Source of the DNA: Terana coerulea
Taxonomy: Eukaryota; Basidiomycota; Agaricomycetes; Polyporales; Phanerochaetaceae
Length of the DNA: 15,858 bases
NCBI GenBank assembly: GCA_024811115.1
Contig: JAKOGH010000318.1
Span: 1-15,858, forward strand
Direction of reading: 5' to 3'
Position 1 is the first letter of the stretch. Each line of letters starts with the position of its first letter. Under the pieces are notes generated by a model. It was not told where the DNA came from. It did not search any database and worked only from the letters and a program-made list of their open reading frames with translations. A program made the position numbers and the translations under genes. Shown here one piece after another: positions 8,880 to 15,858 of this stretch.

Positions 8880-9035
8880 TACGTGTCATAGCGTCTGATT
8901 TTCCCTGTGACTTGCCTGGGCGGTGTACTATCTCCATGTGAAATCATGATAATTAGAGGGACCATCTGGCTTGTCAGCGGGTCAGATTCTGGGCTTTCGT
9001 CCAGTGCTCGAGGTTTTTGTGATCTGAGTAGACAG
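8880..9035 (-). pseudogene. RNase H, C-terminal part (left of the solo LTR)
   Basis: The minus-strand frame gives YSDHKNLEHWTKAQNLTR, stop, QARWSL with further stops, then EIVHRPGK and SDAMTRS. The SDHKNLEHW block holds the last catalytic Asp of Ty3-type RNase H, and the HRPGK...D..SR end is typical. It continues the frame of 9992-10330 once the 952-bp insertion is removed: GTT ACT | GTC TAC spans the junction and encodes V-T-V-Y. Confidence 0.85.
9032..9035. repeat. Left target-site duplication of the solo LTR (ACAG)
   Basis: ACAG precedes the insertion at 9036 and is repeated at 9988-9991. It could be read as 5 bp (ACAGT) if the first T of the element is counted as target. Confidence 0.75.
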
Positions 9036-9987
9036 TGATACGGCTGGTAAGCGCCCTGAGTGCGGAAACCCCAGAAATTGCCTTTTTCGTCACTACGCTC
9101 TACGATCGCACTAGGACCCTGGACACCACCCCCAAAGCCCCGAGCCGTCAACGTCCCCAAACTACTCTCCCCGAGATACCCTGTAACGGTGCCCCTCTGT
9201 CACGTCAGTCCAGAGCCTGTGCAGCCCCTCGTAACAGGCAGTGCGGCCACCAGCCCGAAAGATGTGGGCCACGTCAGCCCCGGTGAGCTCCTGCCCAGGA
9301 CTTAGGCACGTACCTAGCTACGACCAAGACAGCGGCACTGCGTTGTAAGCGCCACCAGTCATTTCGCCTAGGCGCACGGACGGTACTGACCGGTCCCGCA
9401 CCGTGTTTCATAGGTGCTCGGTACCTGTGTGGCACATGACATATCCCTGGTTAGTGTATCCCGACTCGGTCTTTCCTTATCCGTACCACTTTTGTATCCA
9501 AACCACTCCTTCATTCTCTCTCAGACGCGGTCCATTAGCTCTGGCTGTTAGGTGCCGGGCCCGTATAAATACTCTGTACATACTTTCTGCAAATACAAGT
9601 TACCTTTCCCCCTCTTCATGCCCCGCTACATGTTAAAACTACAAGCACATCGGTGCTTCTTAGGTATCCCGCTCTCGTCTAGTACTCGTCTCGCTCGTTG
9701 GCTGTGCGGTCTGACTCAACGTCGGAGTCTTGCCTCGGTCCCTCGTACGTCGTCCCCTAAGTCTCTCAGCTTTGGTGCTCTCTCTCTGTCCCCATTACAG
9801 ACCTCGCCCTGACCGTTACCTCCCGAGGTATTTGGTACCCGACTCCTGCTGGCACTTTGGCCGCAGAGTTGAAGTGACGTCCCCACTCACACATAAAACC
9901 GCTCCCCAACTCAGTGCTTTGGCCCGAGCCCGCTGTCTGTTGGGTTAGGGTTAGGTGATCGCACCCGAGGCGTGGTGCAGCGTATCA
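9036..9987 (+). mobile_element. Solo-LTR-like insertion (952 bp) inside RNase H
   Basis: The insert begins TGATACG and ends CGTATCA, perfect 7-bp inverted ends of TG...CA type, between two ACAG copies. Excising the insert and one ACAG restores the RNase H frame exactly. It has no coding capacity: the open frames inside overlap and are Ser/Arg/Pro-rich without motifs. A strong TATAAAT at 9564-9570, in the middle, points to promoter activity on the plus strand, opposite to the host element. Size, ends and promoter suggest a solo LTR left after recombination of a full element. A short non-autonomous element is the alternative. It is more GC-rich and less decayed than the surrounding element. Confidence 0.8.
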
Positions 9988-9991
9988 ACAG
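9988..9991. repeat. Right target-site duplication of the solo LTR (ACAG)
   Basis: Second ACAG copy, directly after CGTATCA and before the resumed RNase H frame. Confidence 0.75.
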
Positions 9992-10330
9992 TAACCTTGG
10001 AAAGTCCTTCTAGATAATGCTGCCACTCCTTCAGAGCTCTAACAATTGCCAAGAGTTCCTTATCATAGATTTTGTAGTTGCGCTCTGCTAGTGACATCGT
10101 CTCAGAACGGAATGCAGTGAGATGCATGAAGTTGTCGTCTCCTCACTGGGATAGGACTCCTTCTGTCGCGAAGCTTGATGCATCTGCCTCAATCTCTGTC
10201 TTCCTGGTTGGGTTGTACATTGCCAAGATTGGCGCCCGTGATGAAGGCTTTGTGCAGGTCATCAAATGCAGACTGTTCTGCTGGTCCCTATCGCCACGGT
10301 GTGTCTTTCTTAGTCAAGTCATTTAGAGGG
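9992..10330 (-). pseudogene. RNase H, N-terminal part
   Basis: On the minus strand: EADASSFATEGVLSQ, a stop (TGA), then [42 protein letters not shown]. These are the first two catalytic blocks of Ty3-type RNase H (Asp in ADASS, Glu in DKELLAI). This enzyme removes the RNA strand during reverse transcription. The domain is split by the insertion at 9036-9987. Confidence 0.85.
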
Positions 10331-11090
10331 CGAGCTTGACACAAAAACCCTTTGATGAACCTTCGATAGAAGTTTGCAAAGCCCAGGAATCCTCGCATAT
10401 CCCGGAGGCTTCGAGGAGTGTGCTACTCAATGATTGCTTGTATCTTGGCTGAGTCCATTTTTATCTCTCCGGCTCAGATGACTATGCCCAGGTATTCGAT
10501 CTCCTCTTTGTCAAACTTGCACTTCTCTGGCTTCAAGAACAGGTCATACTCCTTCAGTCGGTGCAGGACTTCGTAGGTAGTCTCTTGGTGTGTCTCCGAG
10601 TTGCTGCTATAGATCAGAATATCATTCACATAAATAGCCATCTTGTTTGCCGCTATTAGGTCCACGAAGATTGCATTTATGAGTGACTGGAAGGTTGCTG
10701 GTGAATTCATTAGCTCAAAGAACATGACCTTCGATTTGAAGAGTCCCTTGTTTGTGATGAATGCTGCTTTCCATTGATCTGACTTGCGAATCTGGATGTT
10801 ATCATATTCCCATTGAACGTTGAACTTCGTGAAGACTCGAGCTCCCTTTAGCTTATTAATAATGTCTGATGCTAGAGAAAGTGGGTAGTGGTTTTGATTG
10901 TAATCTTGCTGAGCTTTCAGTAGTCCTGAACCAGCCGCAGTTTGCCATCCTTCTTTTTGATAAAGAAGACCAGTGATGCCATAGAAGACTTGGAGGGGAC
11001 AATGTATTCTTTGGCTAGACTCTCATTGAGAAAACATTCCAACTCTTCATTTGAGGGTCCACTGCCGTCCGTACTGATCACATTCACTCA
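10331..11090 (-). pseudogene. Reverse transcriptase with lost catalytic residues
   Basis: Minus-strand blocks in order: [34 protein letters not shown], a short frame change and stop near 10905, FTKFNVQWEYDNI, DQWKAAFITNKGLFKSKVMFFELMNSPATFQ, IYVNDILIYS, EHDL-like EYDLFLKPEKCKF, IEYLGIVI, then the connection region [17 protein letters not shown] and DLTKKDTPW. Two catalytic Asp positions are changed. The FDV motif is FNV (codon AAC at 10819-10821). The YVDD box is YVND (codon AAT at 10626-10628). Both are single G-to-A changes on the coding strand. Further stops, such as E-stop-HTP where EWHTP is expected, also fit TGG to TAG. The enzyme could not be active. Confidence 0.88.
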
Positions 11091-11186
11091 AGCGGCTGGT
11101 GTCCCTGACTGTCCCATGTAGCGAGAGCAACACACTGCTGGAGGTGTGTCCCACTTTATGGCAGTGCTGACAAATGGACCTGCGCG

Positions 11187-12354
11187 GTGAGGACAGGCTG
11201 CCACAGTGTGGTCCTTTGATCCATATCCAAAGCATCTCTCTGCCAGAGCCTTACGCCAGGCCTGAGCTGACCTCAGTGCCGGAGTTGTTGCCGAGATGTC
11301 TATGGTGTCAGGGTCAGCTGGAGTTTAGAATGGCTAAATTGGGGCCACCGGAGGGAAGTGTCAAGGTCCTAAAGTTGACATCGATGTTGTAGTCCTGGGT
11401 CGATGTCCTTGCTTATGGGCTCGTTCTGCGTCTCGCTCGCGCTTCCTCTTGTCAATGTCCTGTGCTGCCTCTACCACGTGCGCCAAAGTTTACGTATCTT
11501 TGCTTATCTTTGCAATTTGGTCTTTGACATAGGTAGACAGGTGCTTCTTGTATCAAATGCGCTTGTCCTCGTCACTAAGGGTGGTTCAGCCGGCATACTG
11601 GTAAAACAGCGCTGCATACTCCTGCGCCATCTTGTTTCCCATCCAAAGGGTATCAAGAGAGGCCAGTGCATTTCTTGCCTTATTTACTGTCTTGAATCGC
11701 ATGTGAAAGGCTTGTAGGAACGCTGTCCAATTGATGTACAGTATTTCTCCTTTCGTCAATGCTTCTATAGTTGGTGTCACTCAGATGGCCGCATCTCCTA
11801 CCAAGAAATTGAGGCCTGCTCTAATCCACTTGTTAATTCAAGGGCTGTACCCCATCTCCATGACTGGCTGGCCTTATGCATTGACGACTAGGTTGCCATT
11901 TGCATCCCAGCTCTGTCACTGCACTTGATCGCTCAGTCCCTCCTTTTGGTCCTGCACCTAAATGGTAAAGGTGGCTAGAAACCGACACGCATCATTTGTA
12001 GACTTGCTGTTGTATATGGCGAGGTTTCTGCACATATCGTTTGGTGGGCGGTTGTGCGGTGACCGTGGCATTTATTACTAGTGGAGGCTGTTGCACTTGC
12101 TGCGCTTGCTGGACCAGCATCTAGTTGACATTCTGGGTGAGGTTGGCTACTTGTTGAGCCAGAGCCTGGATCAGCTGTTCAAGGGTCATTGGTTGGGCCA
12201 TGGGTGCTGGTGCGAGTGCAGGTGTGGAAGGTGGAGGCAGAGGGGCCTGTGATAACAGATTATGTGGAAGGAGGGCTGCTGGTGTGACTACTGGGGTTTG
12301 CGTACGGAGTGCCAGTTTGAAGTGTGAGTGTGCAGAGGTTCTGGAGGAGTACAA
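11187..12354 (-). pseudogene. gag (capsid and zinc knuckle) relic
   Basis: A possible start Met lies at 12354. An N-terminal Pro/Ala-rich region leads into MTLEQLIQALAQQVANLTQ, then a TAG at the 12121 end, then a Gln-rich stretch. The capsid core is recognisable at 11780-11586: INWTAFLQAFHMRFKTV and LWMGNKMAQEYAALFYQYA. After a stop comes LSDEDKRI, then KHLSTYVKDQIAKI and a basic KRKRERDAE tail. The nucleocapsid zinc knuckle at 11193-11234 reads CFGYGSKDHTVAAC; the second Cys of the CCHC pattern is Tyr (TGT to TAT). Gag forms the particle that packages the RNA. Several stops and frame changes break it. Confidence 0.8.
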
Positions 12355-12826
12355 GGAACGCAGGGCTTGGTGAGCTAGAACTTCCTGCTGGGAGTTGGAT
12401 TGGTGGTTCTCCTGGGTGCTATTCTACTCGAGGTTGCTAGATCTGGTCTGGATGTTCTTCAGATACACTGCCTTGATACTATTGTAACGATTGGGGCATG
12501 GTTGTTGGTCACACCTCTTGTAGGTCTCTGATTCGTCGTGGTAGTCATGTTGGTTGCTTGAGTTGTAGTAGTGGAATACTGTCAAGCAGTTGAACTGCTG
12601 CGTGGGGGCTGCGTCTTTGGACAGGTTGGCAACAGGTAGTGTGCAAATGGACCTCCTTGCACACGATGGGAAATCCAAAAGTTCACCACACTGACATCCC
12701 GCCTAATAGCAGCAACGGTAAGGGGATAAACCGAGTCTCAGTGGCACTGTATCTCTGGACCATTGTAGTGCCTGTGCTTCGCGAGGGGTTCAATTGGACC
12801 AGTGCAGTTAGAAGATCTTGATCTAA
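12355..12826 (-). other. Untranslated leader between 5' LTR and gag
   Basis: About 470 bp between the inner border of the 5' LTR and the first gag Met. A minus-strand frame (12424-12678) is open but has no gag similarity. The sequence directly next to the LTR (minus strand TTAGATCAAGATC) is where a primer-binding site should be. I could not match it to a tRNA 3' end or to the transcript start. Confidence 0.5.
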
Positions 12827-13244
12827 TGTCGTGAAGACAAGCTCAACATGTAACCAGAGCGGATGGATTAGAGCGAATGTAGAATAGATGATAGAATATC
12901 GTATAAGAGCGAAGCAAGGGCCAACTCCAGGTAGACTTCACAGAACGAGCAGGCTGATGCCAATACTTGTCCCCAATGACCAAGTTAGCATAAACTATAA
13001 CCTATAGTATATGTATACACACCTTGTCTCCAATGACTAAGAGGTCGAGATGAAGAGCAAGGCAAGAGAGCTCGAGTGCTAAGTATCCGAAAGCATGAAA
13101 AATTGAGCTGCATTTGGGCGCTAAGCGCCGGGATCATCGGACCGAAGCCTAAGGCTCTGGGGCTGCTACCAGACCTTGTCTCTGTGCTGGATAAATGCAA
13201 GGAAATTGAAAAATAATACTACTTGTATGTGTCCATCTGCAATA
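12827..13244 (-). repeat. 5' LTR of the Ty3 element
   Basis: This 418-bp copy is homologous to 6436-6858. The plus-strand left end TGTCGTGAAGACAAGCTC corresponds to TGTCATGGAGACAAGCTC of the other LTR. The outer end reads CAATA where the other has CGACA, so the terminal TGTC (minus strand) has decayed to TATT by transitions. The promoter of the element would lie here, but no clean TATA box is visible. Confidence 0.88.
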
Positions 13245-13249
13245 CTAAG
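13245..13249. repeat. Right target-site duplication of the Ty3 element (CTAAG)
   Basis: CTAAG directly follows the 5' LTR and pairs with CCAAG at 6431-6435, with a single C/T difference. Confidence 0.65.
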
Positions 13250-13760
13250 GCTTTGGTTCCTCTCCCACACATTATCTGCAATCCAAGAGCTGCTAGGATG
13301 TCCTCACAAGCAAACATTGTGACTATAGAGGAGCTGTTAATGCTGTATGCGAGATCCCAAGTCAAGCACTGTGTGCTAGCCATCCTGAAACCTATCGCGA
13401 ACCTTAGAGTCACAAGCAATTATATCGGTGTTGCTGTAACAAGTGTGCAAACTCTTACTTTCCATATTGTTATCTATGTACTTACTCAAGCCAGCTTTGT
13501 TTTCTACAAATACTTCCTGCCTATTCGTTACAAGAGTGGAACGCTTGAAGCGGGTGGCCCACAGCAACGGCGTTACTTTTTATATCAACATGGTAGATGA
13601 TGGTAATCACTTAAATAATTACTTAGATGCCCTCTTCACCAAATGTAAGCACTTGCCCTTGATTGCAATAGTTTGTCCATACTGAGTGCTGAGTTTTAGA
13701 AGTTCCATTCTGTCTGCCCTTCATTGCACTGTTGTTAATAGTTCATTCTTGCAGATGCAA
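13250..13760 (+). pseudogene. Unidentified host gene fragment split by the Ty3 insertion
   Basis: Directly after the target duplication the plus frame reads ALVPLPHIICNPRAARMSSQ and continues with EELLMLYARSQVKHCVLAILKP. It joins in frame, through AAG, to an open stretch left of the element (6322-6435, including EIRPDLQRDEEMLHERC). Downstream, in another frame, VERLKRVAHSNGVTFYIN and VDDGNHLNNYLDALFTK lead to a GTAAGC donor at about 13645. An acceptor TTGCAG at about 13754 continues as YAKFRIF. This looks like a spliced gene cut by the retrotransposon. I do not recognise the family, and introns and frame changes are uncertain. Confidence 0.35.
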
Positions 13761-14448
13761 AGTTCAGAATTTTCTGTTTGCAATAATTTCATTCATAAGC
13801 TATAGACAGACCACCAGTGAGAGATGGTTGTTGTCATGTTTAACTATCTGCATAACTGACCATTTGCACAGTATTCTCTTCTATTCAAGTATATGCTCTG
13901 TGGAAGCCCAGCTATTTTCTATGTTGTCTGGTTTTACTTTTGGACTGGCTTCTGTTTGCACTAACGTTGCAAGCCAAACATTTCCTAAACGTTTCCCCGC
14001 AAATTACTGCATGTCTTTGTAGTTCGACCTGATACATTCCGATGCAGCATACGTTAGCAGGCCTTTCATGTTCTGTACTACGACGTCCAACGCACTCCCA
14101 GGCTGCTCAAGATGTAAGTTGATGCGCACTCTCCTTGTACTACCACACTTATGTATGTGGAGATGTACGCATGGACTGATTCACCAAGATGAATGAATAA
14201 CTCACGTCAATGCAGTATTCATCTTGATCTGCACCTCCATAATACTTGCAGACATTCTTGTACTGGTAGCAACATAGATGAAAACATGGTGAGTCTGGCT
14301 CAAGAGAGTTGGACATGCCAACACATATCAGTTACAATATGTCTCCTATGTAATAGTAGATAGTGACATTTACAACATACTCCAGATGAAACTCAGTGAG
14401 GTATATTAGGTACCTCTACTTCTTGTACGTAGGCAACAGGGTTTACTA
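13761..14448. other. AT-rich stretch, no assignable gene
   Basis: Short protein-like pieces appear on both strands (for example minus CFHLCCYQYKNVCKYYGG near 14220-14275, ahead of a GTGAGT donor). No frame is long or consistent, and nothing here matches a family I know. These could be eroded exons of the neighbouring relics. Confidence 0.35.
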
Positions 14449-14890
14449 CATCTCCCGTTTTGTGCTTGATGTATGCTGAGCTCGGATTTTTGCTCATCAT
14501 TAACATCACCCACATAGTACTTGTATTTAATGATGCAAGTCTTCCACTCATTCTGTGTCAGTGTTTGACTGATAATAACTTCAAGACATTATCTGTTCTA
14601 ACTCCTATCATCGTTTCAATGGTATCTTTGGCAACTTCGCTTGCCAACAATACTATATGAATATCCATTTATGGCCTCAGGTTCTCATAAATCGCTTCAT
14701 CGTAAATCTTTGACAGCTCAATGAAGCAGATGATGCCTTTGTAACTCACCCTCGCTTGGGGATGTATGCAGGGGTGACTGTCAAAATATAAGCACCTAGC
14801 CGCTGCTATGCACAGGCACCTATCAGCGCCATAAGGACTATTGCCCAATATGGACATATGAGATCCAGAGTACAACCTCAGGTATTCCAT
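14449..14890 (-). pseudogene. Unidentified degraded coding stretch
   Basis: The minus strand from 14890 reads MEYLRLYSGSHMSILGN, then GIICFIELSKIYDEAIYENLRP and a TAA. It continues MDIHIVLLASEVAKDTIE, TMIGVRTDNVLKLLS and a TGA, and in the next frame NEWKTCIIKYKYYVGDVNDEQ. Amino-acid composition is protein-like over about 140 codons, with two stops and one frame change, which suggests a decayed gene rather than chance. I cannot assign a family. Confidence 0.3.
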
Positions 14891-15321
14891 GCACTAAAGT
14901 AGTGTTTTCTGACCACTCACCATATGCTACATGTGTAGATCACTTAGAATAGCTAGACTTGAGTATTGTACCAGAGTCTTAGTAGTTCCAGGGGTCCTGA
15001 ATACTTGTATATATACCAAGCTGAATATGCTGAATATACCTCAGTTCAATCATTTACATTCTCTCAGATTATGAGTTCCAAGCTCTAAACTCTACATCGT
15101 TATTTCTGTCAAACTGTTCTAGTTACCTTTGCTGCGTCCCCATACCTTGGTCCCTTAAACTCCGTTTTACCAAACAATTTATACATTTAGATTAACGAGT
15201 GAGTCTCATTGATTCTGTGTGACAGAGAATTGTCCTTTGACAATATTCCTGCATAACCTGTAGTGTCAGCAAGTTCGCTCAATCCTACTCCTGTCTATAA
15301 GTTGTCACAAGAGCAAACTTG
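14891..15321. other. AT-rich spacer, nothing recognised
   Basis: No open frame of note, no repeat that I can trace elsewhere in the window, and no RNA gene. Confidence 0.4.
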
Positions 15322-15603
15322 ATGCTTCCTGCTAAGGAGTACGCTCAAATCATCGGTTTCAAGGCTCCAAGCCTCCTAGCTAATTCTTTCGTTTCACCTG
15401 CACTAAGCTCTCTACAGACACTGAGATCACCAGTTAGAACAACCGAGTTTGCAACTAGTACTGGTATGAGAGAAAAGGCTGAGTGTGCTTGCATCCTAGC
15501 CAGTCCTGCCAAGCCTACTCTCACTAAGAGGCTTTTGAACTCCCTGCCTCCGACTTACACTCCTATCACACTTAAGCCGGTGCTTCTCAACTTCGGAAGT
15601 TAA
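15322..15603 (+). CDS. Short unassigned open reading frame (93 codons)
   Basis: ATG 15322 to TAA 15601-15603. The product begins MLPAKEYAQIIGFKAPSLL and is Ser/Thr/Leu-rich with a basic middle. No motif, signal peptide or membrane segment is clear. It overlaps the start of the following open stretch in another frame (15576-15779), which suggests a frameshifted relic. It may not be a real gene. Confidence 0.22.
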   Translation: MLPAKEYAQIIGFKAPSLLANSFVSPALSSLQTLRSPVRTTEFATSTGMREKAECACILASPAKPTLTKRLLNSLPPTYTPITLKPVLLNFGS

Positions 15604-15779
15604 CTGCATCCAATCTCATCCAGATCTTCGACCCAAAGTTCAGCGCTACACTCAAGTGCTTGAATGTCTTCAAGACTTTTATGAGAGAAATCCATCAACT
15701 GTGCATTGATAAAAATCTACAAGGGCTAATTCATCAGCTTACCCACCTCCACCGCTCATTGAAGGATACCGAAGGATAA
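15576..15779 (+). pseudogene. Helical protein-like stretch without a start codon
   Basis: An open frame of 67 codons with no upstream Met reads LTASNLIQIFDPKFSATLKC, LNVFKTFMREIHQLC and LIHQLTHLHRSLKD before TAA at 15777-15779. The periodic Leu/Ile pattern suggests helices. It follows the 15322-15603 frame by a single frame change, so both may be parts of one decayed gene. Family unknown. From 15780 to the window end there is only low-complexity AT-rich sequence. Confidence 0.25.
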
Positions 15780-15858
15780 GACAAGGGAGGAATTCCAAGC
15801 ATGAAATTACAGTTTGAAAGCTATTAGAGAGATTTCTTCAAGGGCCTATGTAAAAACT

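Larger units (their letters stand above)
6436..13244 (-). mobile_element. Ty3/gypsy chromovirus-type LTR retrotransposon, degenerate and nested
   Basis: The element spans 6,809 bp and is transcribed on the minus strand. The order from right to left is: 5' LTR, leader, gag, (protease missing), reverse transcriptase, RNase H, integrase with GPY/F region, chromodomain, polypurine tract, 3' LTR. RT-RNase H-integrase order plus a C-terminal chromodomain places it in the chromovirus branch of Metaviridae, common in fungal genomes. Both LTRs start TGTC and target duplications are present. Removing the two internal insertions (952 bp and about 300 bp, with their duplications) leaves about 5.5 kb, near the usual size. 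Numerous stops, frameshifts, LTR divergence and lost RT catalytic residues show it cannot move on its own. Confidence 0.92.

Noticed and set aside
9035..9948. Overlapping Arg/Ser/Pro-rich plus-strand frames inside the solo LTR
   Set aside because: They overlap one another in different frames and contain no domain, as expected of non-coding LTR sequence lacking frequent stops.
12780..12826. GGGGTTCAATTGGACC next to the 5' LTR as a tRNA or tRNA-primed binding site
   Set aside because: It is about 25 bp away from the LTR border and does not form a tRNA fold. The sequence abutting the LTR does not match a tRNA 3' end.
1..15858. CRISPR array, bacterial operon, defence island or biosynthetic cluster
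   Set aside because: There are no regularly spaced repeats, no ribosome-binding sites and no such genes. Spliced genes and fungal retroelements show this is eukaryotic DNA.

Overview
The window looks like nuclear DNA from a filamentous basidiomycete, probably an Agaricomycete. The left end carries GC-rich, gene-dense host sequence with very short introns (51-59 bp, GT...AG, with CTGAC-like branch sites). The rest is transposon-rich, partly AT-rich DNA full of broken genes. Species-level assignment is not possible from the sequence alone.

Layout. (1) 1-384: the last three exons of a MAM33/p32-family mitochondrial matrix protein gene. (2) 902-1767: a TATA box and a complete two-exon gene for an uncharacterised Ser-rich, basic 224-residue protein, in the same direction. 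(3) 1768-2940: no convincing gene. (4) 2942-4011: a roughly 1-kb non-coding block whose two ends share the motif GATT(T/G)CAGCC in both orientations, possibly an old non-autonomous DNA transposon. (5) 4269-5290: a decayed multi-exon gene for a multipass membrane protein, with four in-frame TAG codons. (6) 5356-5399: a palindromic GGTTC/GAACC patch. (7) 5439-5695, minus strand: the C-terminal exon of a hAT-family transposase, with a frameshift. (8) 6037-6343: a small foldback element whose two arms are themselves hairpins.

(9) 6436-13244: the dominant feature, a Ty3/gypsy retrotransposon with a chromodomain (chromovirus type) on the minus strand. It has two diverged LTRs (6436-6858 and 12827-13244), near-matching 5-bp target duplications (CCAAG/CTAAG), a polypurine tract, gag, RT, RNase H, integrase and a C-terminal chromodomain. 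It is dead: there are many stops (mostly explained by TGG to TAG and CGA to TGA), the protease segment is missing, and two RT catalytic Asp positions are now Asn. Two younger insertions interrupt it: a 952-bp solo-LTR-like element inside RNase H (9036-9987, TSD ACAG) and a roughly 300-bp LTR-like fragment inside integrase (7440-7738, flanked by GTAGAAG). (10) 13245-15858: AT-rich sequence with scattered protein-like stretches on both strands, none of which I can assign to a family.

The window therefore records a layered history: an ancestral gene-bearing locus, hAT and foldback insertions, a Ty3 insertion that appears to split an open reading frame, decay by C-to-T type transitions, and later LTR insertions into the dead Ty3 copy. 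I see no new defence, biosynthetic or CRISPR-like system. The most informative items are the nested insertions, the transition-biased decay and the unidentified relic genes.
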